A stretch of DNA of 64,000 nt from Alkaliphilus hydrothermalis (GTDB lineage: Bacteria > Bacillota > Clostridia > Peptostreptococcales > Natronincolaceae): positions 119,173 to 183,172 of the forward strand of contig NZ_JAFBEE010000004.1 in the NCBI RefSeq assembly GCF_016908555.1, in the 5' to 3' direction. The notes beneath the pieces were generated by a model. That model was not told where the DNA came from. It worked only from the letters and a program-made list of their open reading frames with translations, and ran no database searches. The position numbers were made by a program, and so were the translations under genes. This document shows, piece by piece, positions 54,724-63,663 of this stretch; within the stretch, counting starts at the first letter, position 1; every line of letters starts with the position of its first letter.

Positions 54724-55165
54724 TCTTTTACCTACGAACGCTACTTCATAGATGCTATTTCTCTCACGATAATAGCCACTTCCTTTAAGAACGTGCAAAG
54801 ACTATTTCTTCACCTTCACCATTACGTGCTAAGGGCAGACCTTTTCCACTACCAATCGCTTGTAGTGTACGGTATCTCTACCTAGTCGTTGAAGGTTCTC
54901 CATATCATTTGACTTAGGAGCTTCCCTGCATGAACAACCATTGTATATGGATACTTAGGCTTTAACCATATATCCATCCTTACGTTTTTTCTACTTTCGT
55001 ACCTTGATTATCTCTTTTCAGGATAACTGTGGTGTAAGTCTTTAGGTATTACCTGCAATTAAATCTGTGTCCTATGCAGATTTCTCTACATACGCAGCTA
55101 AAGTCTATAAAATAGTTAGTTTTTATAATGTTTTATAGACTTATTGTAACTGTAAGAAATACCCC
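54724..55165 (-). ncRNA. Group I intron core of the IStron
   Basis: Minus-strand RNA with group I core blocks in order: AATTGCAGGTAATACC (P/Q region, about 55045-55060), TTCAACGACTAGG (R, 54881-54892) and AAGAAATAGTCTTT (S, 54798-54811). GACTA of R pairs with TAGTC of S to form P7. The 5' end is near 55165; the 3' splice site should lie at the right end of the element about 2.4 kb away. The gap between tnpA and the methyltransferase is filled by this RNA. Confidence 0.8.
55097..55142. repeat. Subterminal palindrome of the IStron left end
   Basis: AAGTCTATAAAA and TTTTATAGACTT form a 12-bp perfect stem with an 18-nt loop. A TATAAA-rich stretch also occurs at the right end; likely recombinase binding sites or the intron P1/P2 region. 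Confidence 0.6.
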
Positions 55166-55732
55166 TCATAGATTCGAAACTGTTATCTTCTTGATGATAT
55201 ACATATGAAATTGTGCGTTTGACTCTGGGTATTCTGTATAATCATCGCATAGCACTTCCCAATCTATCCCAATACCATTTAGGACACTCTTTAAATGTTT
55301 TTCCCTCTTTGCCCCTTTAATCATAAAATTTGCTAATACTCCTTCTACTTTTAATTCTAAAGCTATACGCTTAATAAAATTAGTTTCTTCCTCCAGATCC
55401 CCCTTATAAAAATGCAGCATAGAATCAAGAAGTATCAAATCATACTCAGTCGATACCGGGTAAGTATATACATCTCCAACTTCTCCTATAACATCCAAGT
55501 TATCATCATTTGCTATTTGATTCATTTGATCAAGACCAACACTGGAGATATCGATTCCTTTTACTTTATAGCCTAATCTACCTAAAAACAATGCATCTCT
55601 ACCTTGTCCGCATCCTAAATCTAAAACATTACATTTAGGTTCATACTCTTTAAAAAATTTCACTAAACCGGGATAGGGTTCACCAAAATAATTTTGCTTT
55701 TTATAGTGTTTATCGTACACTGGTTTTGTCAT
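55166..55732 (-). CDS. Class I SAM-dependent methyltransferase
   Basis: 188 aa from ATG at 55732 (GGAAGGAAG upstream). Motif I 'VLDLGCGQGRDALFLGRLGYKVKGIDIS' (about 37-64), motif II region 'YDLILLDSMLHF'. TehB-like in size and layout. Its TGA stop directly abuts the GGGG end of the IStron, so the insertion sits at the very 3' end and leaves the reading frame intact. Substrate unknown. Confidence 0.82.
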   Translation of the reverse strand: MTKPVYDKHYKKQNYFGEPYPGLVKFFKEYEPKCNVLDLGCGQGRDALFLGRLGYKVKGIDISSVGLDQMNQIANDDNLDVIGEVGDVYTYPVSTEYDLILLDSMLHFYKGDLEEETNFIKRIALELKVEGVLANFMIKGAKREKHLKSVLNGIGIDWEVLCDDYTEYPESNAQFHMYIIKKITVSNL

Positions 55733-55976
55733 TTTAATCTTCCTTCCAATATATGCACTCAAATTTTTTCAACACTAATTTGCAGTTCAAATACCGATGT
55801 CTCTTTATTACTTCGTTTTTAATCAATTTTTTCTATCTATTGTAACCGTCTCTCTAATAACTAAGAAAAATGCATCAGCTACATTCGAACAACTCTACTA
55901 ATTTTTAACAAGAAGGTACCATCAAATCTCATAGTTTATTTGGCTTACTCAGATCACCAACGACCCCACGTTAAAT

Positions 55977-57077
55977 TCATATACTTATAACCTTAGGACG
56001 CTTTTTCCATTCACTGAGCTCTACAGTCCAATACCTTGCCCATTCTTTCGTTGCTTTAAATCTTGGGTGATTAGTATTCAGCATAACTTCACGAAAATCT
56101 ATAAACCCTGGTACTCCTCCCACATCTTCTGGAGGTGTTTGACCACTTGCCTCCAGCAAATATGGCGATTCCTTATCCCATTCATCGATTACATTTACAA
56201 GCTGAATTTCATGTTTCCATTCGTCTCCCATATCATAGGTATAGATTATGTTCCTATCCTGGGTCAAAAATTCTGACAAGGTGAGCCCATCCATTAAGAT
56301 TGCTTCTTCATCGTACTCTAAGTCTTCTTCAAAAGGGACAATTCTAGCAACAAGCTTACCTTTTTCCTTTTCAAACACAGTAAAGTCATATAGATGGCAG
56401 TTCCTCCAATGAAATGCTGACTGTAACACCTTGTGTAATTGTGCAAATTTTATATTGGCAGGTAGTATAATTTTACGTACAGCCTTGTATATGTCCAAAT
56501 CAAGTGTAACCAGTAACTCAAAGGCACGGTATTTATATGCTTGCTTTCCAGTCATTTCAGAAAGTGCGTTAATCATTGCCTGATAGGGATAGAATCCCTC
56601 TTTATTAGCACCTGAATAATTGACAATCAATCGGTTTGCTGCGACTCCAACCGTATCACTAAACATTTTTGCAATACCGTTATATTCATTGCCTACATAA
56701 AAAGCACATTCTGTCCCAGCTTTTGTTACCCATGCTGCTGCCTGTCTGCTGCTATTTTGAACAAATTCCACCTCACCTGACAGGTGCATATATTCTGCAA
56801 CAAGCTCAGGGTTTAAATTCATAGCAAGAAGTGTGTTTGATATCGCTACTCTCATCATTTCCGCTACATTTTTAAGGGAATTTCGCTTAACTTGATAAAT
56901 TGCGACAGTAAAGCGTGTGGCATGGTTCACTAGAACAAGCATATCCTCTGTCCTTCGATTGTCCCAAACTTTAGTCCAGTTTGCTGTCCAAGTAAACAGT
57001 GGATTTGCAACTTCATTAATAGGTGGTGGTTTTATTCCTATAGCAGTGGCCAATTTTTTAGTTAATGCAATTTGCAT
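55977..57077 (-). CDS. pRiA4b ORF-3-like protein with DUF6933-like N-terminus
   Basis: 366 aa. The C-terminal half (about 185-360) is the plasmid pRiA4b ORF-3-like domain: 'RAFELLVTLDLDIYKAVRKIILPANIKFAQLHKVLQSAFHWRNCHLYDF', 'IIYTYDMGDEWKHEIQL' and 'PPEDVGGVPGF'. The N-terminal half ('LVLVNHATRFTVAIYQV') matches the domain often found before it. This family is linked to mobile and accessory DNA; biochemical role unknown. GAGGATAAAAT before the ATG. Confidence 0.8.
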   Translation of the reverse strand: MQIALTKKLATAIGIKPPPINEVANPLFTWTANWTKVWDNRRTEDMLVLVNHATRFTVAIYQVKRNSLKNVAEMMRVAISNTLLAMNLNPELVAEYMHLSGEVEFVQNSSRQAAAWVTKAGTECAFYVGNEYNGIAKMFSDTVGVAANRLIVNYSGANKEGFYPYQAMINALSEMTGKQAYKYRAFELLVTLDLDIYKAVRKIILPANIKFAQLHKVLQSAFHWRNCHLYDFTVFEKEKGKLVARIVPFEEDLEYDEEAILMDGLTLSEFLTQDRNIIYTYDMGDEWKHEIQLVNVIDEWDKESPYLLEASGQTPPEDVGGVPGFIDFREVMLNTNHPRFKATKEWARYWTVELSEWKKRPKVISI

Positions 57078-57258
57078 ATTTTATCCTCACTTTCAAATAA
57101 ATTCTTGCAATCGAATCATTCATTAAATGCATGATGTTAATCTTTAATAAGGTCGTCACAGAAACCCGCTACGTCACTCAATCAATCTGAGTGTGCCCAA
57201 AGATTAGCTTTAATTTTCTCCCAAGAACTCAATGTCTCGCCTCCTTTAACTCATTAAG

Positions 57259-57822
57259 TTACTTGAGAAGTCTATCTGTAACACCATTTGTCATTAGATC
57301 TTGTATTAGTGTAATCAGATCCTCTGCTGATAACTCTTTATCATTTCTAAACCAATAACTCATGATTCCAATCATTGCTGAAAGAATATACTCTAAAAGG
57401 AAATCAAATTCTATAGGGCTTAACTTACTATATTTAAGGAGTTCTTTTTTAAGAATAGGCTTTATTGAGTTTTTAAGCTTGCTTGCAAAAGCAGGATCAC
57501 CATTATCCCCAAGTAAAACAGAATAGTATTTACTATTTTTCTCATATATTTTCATTAACATATCAAGGGGCATACCCATTGTTTGATTCTGTATAGTAAA
57601 TTGGGGTAATTCATCCAAAGAAGGTATCAATGAAGCTTCTAATTGCTCAAGAACATCATAAATATCTGTAAAATACTCGTAAAAGGTTCCTCTATTATAA
57701 CCTGCCTTCTGAGTGATTTCTTTTACAGTTATTTTTTCAACCCTTTTCTCACAGTACAAGGACCAAAATGAATCTATTAGGTTTTGTCTAGTCTGTGCTG
57801 TTACCTCAGGTCTTTTTTTCAT
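57259..57822 (-). CDS. TetR-family repressor of the glycosyltransferase operon
   Basis: 187 aa. N-terminal TetR HTH 'KITVKEITQKAGYNRGTFYEYFTDIYDVLEQLE' (about 25-60); helical C-terminal ligand domain. Divergent from the glycosyltransferase-MFS pair, with a palindromic operator between the genes, so it probably represses both directions and releases on binding the exported or modified compound. AAGGAGATG ribosome site. Confidence 0.88.
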   Translation of the reverse strand: MKKRPEVTAQTRQNLIDSFWSLYCEKRVEKITVKEITQKAGYNRGTFYEYFTDIYDVLEQLEASLIPSLDELPQFTIQNQTMGMPLDMLMKIYEKNSKYYSVLLGDNGDPAFASKLKNSIKPILKKELLKYSKLSPIEFDFLLEYILSAMIGIMSYWFRNDKELSAEDLITLIQDLMTNGVTDRLLK

Positions 57823-57840
57823 TTTTTCATCTCCTTAAGT

Positions 57841-57917
57841 CCGACAATTGTTTCCCTATTGTCGGTTGATGATTGGTGCAAACACAAGTATACTTTTATT
57901 GTACAACAAGTTGTCGG
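57841..57917. promoter_or_regulatory. Operator and promoter of the TetR-glycosyltransferase divergon
   Basis: Inverted repeat CCGACAAT-9 nt-ATTGTCGG (57841-57865) directly abuts a plus-strand promoter: TTGATG (57866-57871), 17 bp, TATACT (57889-57894). A half-site TTGTCGG recurs at 57911-57917. Binding should shut the operon and the repressor's own transcript. Confidence 0.8.
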
Positions 57918-57942
57918 ATAATAAAAGAGGAAGACGAATATT

Positions 57943-59190
57943 ATGATTACAATTCTATGCTCAGGTTCTAGAGGAGATTATCAGCCATACATAGCCCTTG
58001 CACAAGAGCTTAAAAAACTTGGAAAGGATGTACGTATAGCTGGAATGAGGGATTATGAGGGCTTTGTGCGAAACTACGATATTGATTTTTACCCTATTCA
58101 GGCTGATTTTAAATCTCTTAATGTTGATGAGAAAATGCTTAGAGAGGCTCAAACAGCGGATAATCCTTTAAAAATGCTTTTAACCTTCAATAAAATGAAA
58201 AAATACGGCGCTAGCATAACGAATGAATTCTATGCTGCCTGCGTTGGAAGCGAATTAATTATTTATCACCCAGGCCTTACTCTGGGCTATTTTGCCGCAG
58301 AAAAGTTAGGTATCCCATCCGTTTTAGCTTCCCCATTTCCTATGCATAAAACAAAGGAACAGACCTCTGTTATTCAATATGGTAGAGTAAAATCTACACC
58401 GTTTAAGAATATAATTAGCTACCATATGCTACAAGGGATGCTTTGGCTTGCATCAAAGGATTCAGTAAAGAGATTTTGGAAAAAAGAATTTGGCAGTCTT
58501 CCAAAGAGCTTTGGCCGTCCATATGAACGTCATACTGATCAGAAGCATCCAGCTGTAATTTCCTGTAGCAATTTTGTATTTGAAAGACCAAAAGACTGGA
58601 ATGAGAACATTCACCAATATGGCTACTGGTTCGTGGAAGAACAAACCGATTATACCCCTCCCAAAGATTTATTAGATTTTCTAAACAATGGTGATAAGCC
58701 TATATATATAGGGTTTGGTAGTGTTTTTCATGAAGAACAACAAGAAGCTTTATATAAATTAGTAATAGATGCTCTTTCTAAGAGTGGTAGACGTGGTATC
58801 ATCTGCGGAATGGGAAAATTTGATAATCTACCTAATAATATATTTGCTATTGATAGAATATCTCATACATGGCTATTTGATAAAGTTGCTGCAGTTTGTC
58901 ATCACGGTGGCGCAGGAACAACTGCCGCTGGGTTTAGAGCAGGTGTTCCCAGCATTATTATACCTTTCGCCAATGACCAACATGCATGGGCTCACAGATC
59001 TTATGATTTAGGTGTAGGTGCAAAACCTATTCCTATAAAAACACTTACCTCTGACATTCTTGCATCTTCAATAAACTTTGCTCTTCAGGATAAAATTGTT
59101 AATAATTCTAAGGCCTTAGCAAGAAACATAGCTACAGAAAATGGTGCTAGGAACTGTGCAGAAGTAATTTTAGATAGCCTTAGGAGGTAG
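57943..59190 (+). CDS. GT1-family glycosyltransferase (sterol/macrolide-type)
   Basis: 415 aa, two Rossmann lobes (GT-B). 'CSGSRGDYQPYIALAQELKKLGKDVRIAG' is the acceptor-lobe start; the nucleotide-sugar site is 'AAVCHHGGAGTTAAGFRAGVPSIIIPFANDQHAWAHRSYDLG' (about 325-365). Resembles UDP-glucose:sterol and macrolide glycosyltransferases. With an MFS pump and TetR repressor it may inactivate a toxic hydrophobic compound by glycosylation, then export it. Co-transcribed with the MFS gene (3-bp gap). Confidence 0.85.
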   Translation: MITILCSGSRGDYQPYIALAQELKKLGKDVRIAGMRDYEGFVRNYDIDFYPIQADFKSLNVDEKMLREAQTADNPLKMLLTFNKMKKYGASITNEFYAACVGSELIIYHPGLTLGYFAAEKLGIPSVLASPFPMHKTKEQTSVIQYGRVKSTPFKNIISYHMLQGMLWLASKDSVKRFWKKEFGSLPKSFGRPYERHTDQKHPAVISCSNFVFERPKDWNENIHQYGYWFVEEQTDYTPPKDLLDFLNNGDKPIYIGFGSVFHEEQQEALYKLVIDALSKSGRRGIICGMGKFDNLPNNIFAIDRISHTWLFDKVAAVCHHGGAGTTAAGFRAGVPSIIIPFANDQHAWAHRSYDLGVGAKPIPIKTLTSDILASSINFALQDKIVNNSKALARNIATENGARNCAEVILDSLRR

Positions 59191-59193
59191 TCT

Positions 59194-60429
59194 ATGAAAA
59201 AGTTAGAAAACTGGCAGAAGTCTTTTTTCACTATTTATATAGGGCAGGCATTTTCACTCCTTAGTTCTAGTGCAGTTCAATTCTCAATTATCTGGTGGAT
59301 TACAGTTCAAACAGGTTCTGCTCTTGCATTGACCATAGCAAGTGTTGTTGGTTTATTACCACAGGCAGTTATAGGTCCTTTTGCTGGAGTTTGGATAGAC
59401 CGATATAATCGAAAAACTATTATGATAATAGCCGATATTATAGTTGCTACTTCTAGTCTAGTACTCTTTATAGCTTTCTTTTGGGGTATACCAAGTATTA
59501 TATTTGTTTATGTCGTACTTTTTACAAGATCCTTAGGCGAAATATTTCATAGACCAGCAATGCAAGCAGCAATACCTCAGCTTGTTCCAAAAAACGAACT
59601 TACGAAAGCTGGTGGACTTGGTCAAATGGTGCAGTCAGCCTGTTCTATGATGGGTCCAATGCTTGGTGCACTTTTAATGAGCATTGCAACATTACAATAT
59701 GTAATGCTAGTAGATATTATCGGAGCCACTTTAGCAATCATAACACTATCCTTAGTAAAGATTTCAAAACACAGAGTTAATTTAGGTAGCAAGTTGAACG
59801 TTATCAATGATATGAAGGAAGGAATCAAAGCTATAAAATCAAATGAAGCATTAATGAGAATCTCTATTCCTATACTTATTTCAACAATTATATTTGTTCC
59901 ACTTGGAACACTTTTGCCTTTGATGGTTAAAAATTACTTTAACGGTACCGCTTTACACAACGGAATTATTCAAGCTTTATTCGCAAGTGGAATGTTAATA
60001 TCAGCAATGGTAATAGGTGTAACAGGAGGTATGAAAAAGCAATTTTTAATGATTTCTCTTGGAATTTTATTCCTAGGAATATGTTCACTGATAGGTGGGT
60101 TTCTCCCCGCAAGTGGATTTTGGATTTTCTGTATTGTTGTTTTTATTATGGGTACAACCGGTATGATCTCAAATATACCTTATACAGCCTACATTCAAAA
60201 AACAATACCACAGGAAAATTTGGGCAAAGTCATATCCCTAGTGACAAGTGTTATGAGTTTTGCAGCTCCTGTTGGTATGTTTATTGCAGGACCAGTAACT
60301 GAAGTAATTGGAATTAGCCATTGGATGATTTACGCGGGAATACTAATGCTTTTTGTTGGAGTATTATCTTATTTATTGACAAGAAAATTCGATTATACAG
60401 TACAGTGGGAGGATAGTATATATGAATAA
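59194..60429 (+). CDS. MFS transporter (MefA-like, MFS_3)
   Basis: 411 aa, 12 helices. 'GPFAGVWIDRYNRKTIMIIADI' (helix 2-3 loop, motif A with D-R-x-x-R/N) and 'GTTGMISNIPYTAYIQKTIPQENLGKV' in the second half fit MFS_3 drug efflux. AGGAGGTAGTCT before the ATG. Operon partner of the glycosyltransferase. A third start codon with a good ribosome site overlaps its end. Confidence 0.87.
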   Translation: MKKLENWQKSFFTIYIGQAFSLLSSSAVQFSIIWWITVQTGSALALTIASVVGLLPQAVIGPFAGVWIDRYNRKTIMIIADIIVATSSLVLFIAFFWGIPSIIFVYVVLFTRSLGEIFHRPAMQAAIPQLVPKNELTKAGGLGQMVQSACSMMGPMLGALLMSIATLQYVMLVDIIGATLAIITLSLVKISKHRVNLGSKLNVINDMKEGIKAIKSNEALMRISIPILISTIIFVPLGTLLPLMVKNYFNGTALHNGIIQALFASGMLISAMVIGVTGGMKKQFLMISLGILFLGICSLIGGFLPASGFWIFCIVVFIMGTTGMISNIPYTAYIQKTIPQENLGKVISLVTSVMSFAAPVGMFIAGPVTEVIGISHWMIYAGILMLFVGVLSYLLTRKFDYTVQWEDSIYE

Positions 60430-60493
60430 AGTTTTAGATGGTTTATATTTTTGCATTGCTACTTTCCTAAAATTAACCATAGAAACCTGCTAA
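60422..60493 (+). pseudogene. Truncated third gene of the glycosyltransferase operon
   Basis: An ATG at 60422 inside the MFS gene end has TGGGAGGATAGTAT just upstream and opens 23 codons (MNKVLDGLYFCIATF...) before TAA. The strong site and overlap suggest a real third cistron that was cut short; the diverged repeat DNA starts soon after. Confidence 0.45.
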
Positions 60494-60557
60494 CTCCAAT
60501 AACATCCAAATTGATCAGTCATATAACTCTAACATTTAAACCACTCTGTACGCAACA

Positions 60558-60738
60558 ACAAACATCTAAACTGCTCTATACAGGGGGTTTATGGCATCTT
60601 CGACATGTTCCCTAACAGCAAAAAATCATCTTTTTTCTGTTTTCAGTTTTTATCCCAAAAACGCGGAAAAAGGCTTATACCAAGCCTTTTCCAGCACACT
60701 ACTTTATTTTCTTGTTATCAATACTAATGTCACAACGT
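60558..60738. repeat. Diverged direct repeat, copy A
   Basis: Shares ordered blocks with 61517-61707 in the same direction: ATCTAAA, GGGTTTA, ATGTTCCC, AGCAAAAAA, GGCTTATA, CAATACTA and CACAAC/TACAAC. Together the copies flank the DUF1801-like gene. The rest of the gap 60494-60872 shows nothing clear. Confidence 0.55.
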
Positions 60739-60872
60739 GAAATTCGGAGGACCGTTCCCATTTTTCAAGAATACTGCTAAAATGCTGTGTTTTAGCAGGT
60801 TTGATGTCTATACTTACTTCTCAACTTTTCAATCTCGATTAGGCTATTTTACATTTTCGCAACTTTTATCTA

Positions 60873-61307
60873 TTAAACCTGATTTCGTCCATATTTCTCT
60901 TCTAGAAAATCGATAGTGGCGCGCATGATTTTTTTTAGCGCTTCCAAATCTATATCCGCCAGCTTTTTGATATAGATGCAGGACTTCCCGATAGTATATT
61001 TGCCAAGGTCTTCAAGCAAATACTCATGCTCCGAGCTTCCCGAATAAACATATAACGATATGGCTGCTTTTCTTGGGGAAAAACCAACTAATGGCCAATC
61101 TCCTTCTTGCTTGCTACGCTCTGACTTATAATGATAGCTGCCGAATCCGATTATAGAAGGCCCCCACATCTTTGGTGGCTGTCCTGTAACCTCTTGCATC
61201 AACTTCACAAGTTCATAGCTATCCTCTCTTTTTTGCTCAGTATTTGCAAAATTGTTAATAAACTCAAAAACGTCTGCATCGTGCTGTTTGGTCTTTAATT
61301 CCGCCAT
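60873..61307 (-). CDS. DUF1801-family (YdhG-like) protein
   Basis: 144 aa from ATG at 61307 (AAAGGAGGTGCTC upstream). 'MWGPSIIGFGSYHYKSERSKQEGDWPLVGFSPRKAAISLYV' is the DUF1801 core, and 'LGKYTIGKSCIYIKKLADIDLEALKKIM' its end. Small cytoplasmic alpha/beta protein of unknown role, common in accessory regions. Flanked by the diverged direct repeats, so it may have arrived with them. Confidence 0.85.
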   Translation of the reverse strand: MAELKTKQHDADVFEFINNFANTEQKREDSYELVKLMQEVTGQPPKMWGPSIIGFGSYHYKSERSKQEGDWPLVGFSPRKAAISLYVYSGSSEHEYLLEDLGKYTIGKSCIYIKKLADIDLEALKKIMRATIDFLEEKYGRNQV

Positions 61308-61516
61308 ATGAGCACCTCCTTTCAACTTGCTAATGCTGGTTTATGATCAACCCAATAATGACTTTGACATTCAATGGTCCGTCGGACAATGATTTCTTTA
61401 TCGGCTAACTATCATTATAGCATTATTCTTATATGTTGATTAGCCTATTATTCTATCTTTTATATTATTTCAACCCAAAAACCAAAAACATCTACATCGA
61501 CTTCTCGCCAAGCACT

Positions 61517-61707
61517 GATATCTAAATCGACCACTCGCAAGGGTTTAAGCCTATTTTGATATGTTCCCACGAAGCAAAAAAATCCGCATTTCTCTCTCCA
61601 TTTTCGAACGTCAAAACACACAAATGGCTTATATGCTGGGCTCTCCAGACACCCTGATTTAAACCCTTGACATCAATACTACCTACTCCACATGCGTTAC
61701 AACATAA
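61517..61707. repeat. Diverged direct repeat, copy B
   Basis: See copy A. The reverse strand has a 55-codon open stretch (CNACGVGSIDVKGLNQGVW...) with no start, so the repeat may derive from a decayed gene. The rest of 61308-61780 is AT-rich without features. Confidence 0.55.
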
Positions 61708-61858
61708 CCTTTATATAAAATAGCAAATCGTACTGTAACCGGGGTAAAAACTCATTACCTATCCCCCCATTTTCACTTCGGTAGTGTCAAGTTAGACACT
61801 CCTTTTTAACTAATAAACATCTATTTTATAAGGTTTTCAAAGTTTTTTTGCAAACAAA

Positions 61859-61936
61859 AACAATGACCCCCTTTTTTCGGTTATAAATGAAGTTCCTAGG
61901 CAACAAAAATTTCCTAAAAAGAAAGGTGTCATTGTT
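61859..61936. repeat. Long leader hairpin before the transposase remnant
   Basis: AACAATGACCCCCTTTTTTC and GAAAGGTGTCATTGTT are inverted complements (about 16 of 18 pairs) flanking 38 nt. The second arm hides the ribosome site (GAAAGG) of the ATG at 61937, typical of translation control in insertion sequences. Confidence 0.65.
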
Positions 61937-62257
61937 ATGAACTCAATTATATCCTATTTACTTTTAATAATTCAATATCAAAATCAACAAATTCGTTGGC
62001 TTTTGCTATTTATTTCTAAATGTATTTCCCTTGGTCAATGGGCTCATGACGATATTCATTCCCCTAAGTATCAGAATTTCAAGACGGATATCCTTCCAAA
62101 GGTTATTTCTTATGAGATATGGAATTACAACACCCTCATTCAATACTATAAGGAACGCTATAACTATACTGTAAAGCCTGTGAATCGTCGTAGTGAATGT
62201 GATATCCCTGAAGATTGCAGTTGCTCTTTTTGGAGGTGTTGTTTCGTGAGTTTGTAG
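61937..62257 (+). pseudogene. Truncated transposase (N-terminal fragment)
   Basis: 106 aa. 'NSIISYLLLIIQYQNQQIRWLLLFISK' and 'DDIHSPKYQNFKTDILPKV' with 'KERYNYTVKPVNRRS' resemble the N-terminus of a DDE transposase family in clostridia. The zinc-binding and DDE parts are missing, and the reading frame breaks at the 'EDCSCSF' region. A terminal-type repeat (TAGTGTCAAGTTAGACAC) lies at 61784. Confidence 0.6.
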
Positions 62258-62410
62258 AATATAGAAAGTGTGTTGGATTTGACTCTTACTAAAAACTTCT
62301 TTCTCATCCAAGTAAGTTCAAGAACTATCTCCTGTCACATTAACACTTTCATCACTAAATCATAGAATTATTCAAAAGCTATTTGACATTAACATAAATA
62401 TATAATGCTA

Positions 62411-62457
62411 TAAAATATATCAAGTGATATGTTCATGTATCATTTGATATATTTTAC
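62411..62457. promoter_or_regulatory. Palindromic operator before the second TetR gene
   Basis: AAAATATATCAAGTGATA and TATCATTTGATATATTTTA are near-perfect inverted arms around an 8-nt centre, with a TTGACA/TATAAT promoter region just upstream (62383-62406). It is 20 bp before the TetR start, so self-repression is expected. Confidence 0.7.
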
Positions 62458-62476
62458 TATGTTGGAGGTGATGCAA

Positions 62477-63028
62477 ATGAGTAGTAAAGAAGTAAAGCGT
62501 CAAATAATTCTTAACAATGCTGCAGAAATGCTTACATTAAAACCTACAGCTACATTACAAGAAATAGCAGACTACTGTAATATTGGTATAGCGACTTTGC
62601 ATAGGTACTTTAAGACAAGAGAAATCCTTTTAGATGCGTTAGCAATAAACGCAATCGAGCTGATAGAAGAAGCATTTGAAGGATTCAATTTTAGAGAAGA
62701 TGACATGAGAGGGAATTTAAAAGATATTTTTGATTTACTCATACCATTAGGTAACAAGATATCATTTTTGAGCATAGCAGCTTCAGTTGATGAAAATCCC
62801 CAAGTCGTTAAAAGAGAACGTGCACTTCAAGAACCATTAATTAGAATGATTGATCAGTGGAAGTCTATTGGCGTAATTAAGGCGACATTTTCATCAAGAT
62901 GGATTATTAGTACCATATATTCTTTACTTTTTTTGACCTGGCAGGAAATATACTCAGGTAATCTTGCAAGAAACAATGCTTCCGAGCAGCTGTTGGACAC
63001 AATTCTGTTTGGGTTTTCTGAATCTTGA
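62477..63028 (+). CDS. TetR-family transcriptional regulator
   Basis: 184 aa from ATG at 62477 (GGAGGTGATGCAA upstream); an upstream ATG is inside the operator. HTH 'TATLQEIADYCNIGIATLHRYFKTREILLDALA' (about 30-62). C-terminal helices show no named ligand domain. Followed 30 bp later by the broken GNAT gene, likely one transcript. Confidence 0.87.
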   Translation: MSSKEVKRQIILNNAAEMLTLKPTATLQEIADYCNIGIATLHRYFKTREILLDALAINAIELIEEAFEGFNFREDDMRGNLKDIFDLLIPLGNKISFLSIAASVDENPQVVKRERALQEPLIRMIDQWKSIGVIKATFSSRWIISTIYSLLFLTWQEIYSGNLARNNASEQLLDTILFGFSES

Positions 63029-63058
63029 TATGAAAAATAAATACAAAGAGGTGTTCCT

Positions 63059-63663
63059 ATGGACAGAGATTCAATTCAAATAACTAAGACAATTAATGAT
63101 TTGCAAAAAAATCAAGTGTCAACCATGTTTGCTACTACTTTTAGCAAAAAATTTAGTTCAGTCTGGATATTTAGCGAGAATGTAGAGGTAGTTGCTAAGG
63201 TTCTCTACAAAAGTATTGATTATAGTAAAGGCTTTATGCGACGAATTGTGATGGAGATATTCTAGGGTTTATAGCTTTGGAGGATGCAGAGGGACGATTC
63301 GTCAACATAGATTTTGATACTCTAAAGGCTGGGTTTGGTGGTGCTTCATGGAGAATCATTGCATATATGATTTATAAGGTTTTTCATAATAAAATAAAAT
63401 ACAACGAAATACATATAGATCCTTTAATTGTTGATTCAAAAGCTCAAGGAAATGGCATTGGAACTAAGCTACTTAACGAAGCGTTCAGTTATACTAAGAC
63501 AGGAAAAAGAGATAAAGTATCTTTATCAGTTGTTAATACAAATACAGATGCTAAGAAATTATACGAGAGAGTCGGCTTTAAAGTAATACAGACTGTATAT
63601 ACTGGCTATTTTACACATTCAGCAGGTTTTGATACAGTGTATTATATGGAGAAACAACTATAG
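63059..63663 (+). pseudogene. Frameshifted GNAT acetyltransferase
   Basis: Two frames make one protein: 63059-63265 (MDRDSIQITKTINDL...) and 63277-63663. Adding one T at the TTT run 63233-63235 joins 'DYSKGF' to 'YATNCDGDILGFIALEDAEG', the normal GNAT beta strand. The second half has 'DPLIVDSKAQGNGIGTKLL' (acetyl-CoA loop) and 'NTDAKKLYERVGFKVI'. Either a recent pseudogene or a sequencing error in a homopolymer. Regulated with the TetR gene upstream. Confidence 0.75.

Larger units (their letters stand above)
52684..55165 (-). mobile_element. IStron: group I intron fused to an IS607-type element
   Basis: About 2.48 kb. Order on the minus strand: group I intron core (55165-54724), tnpA serine recombinase, tnpB, right end. 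The ends are similar inverted sequences: GGGGTATTTCTTACAG at 55165 and GGGGGTATAACTTACTG at 52684, followed by matching TATAAA-rich stretches. The same composite layout is known from Clostridioides difficile CdISt1 and C. botulinum IStrons, where the intron splices the element out of mRNA. It lies against the methyltransferase stop codon. Confidence 0.85.

Noticed and set aside
62006..62311. 101-aa minus-strand frame over the transposase remnant
   Set aside because: Shadow of the plus-strand fragment that matches transposase N-termini.
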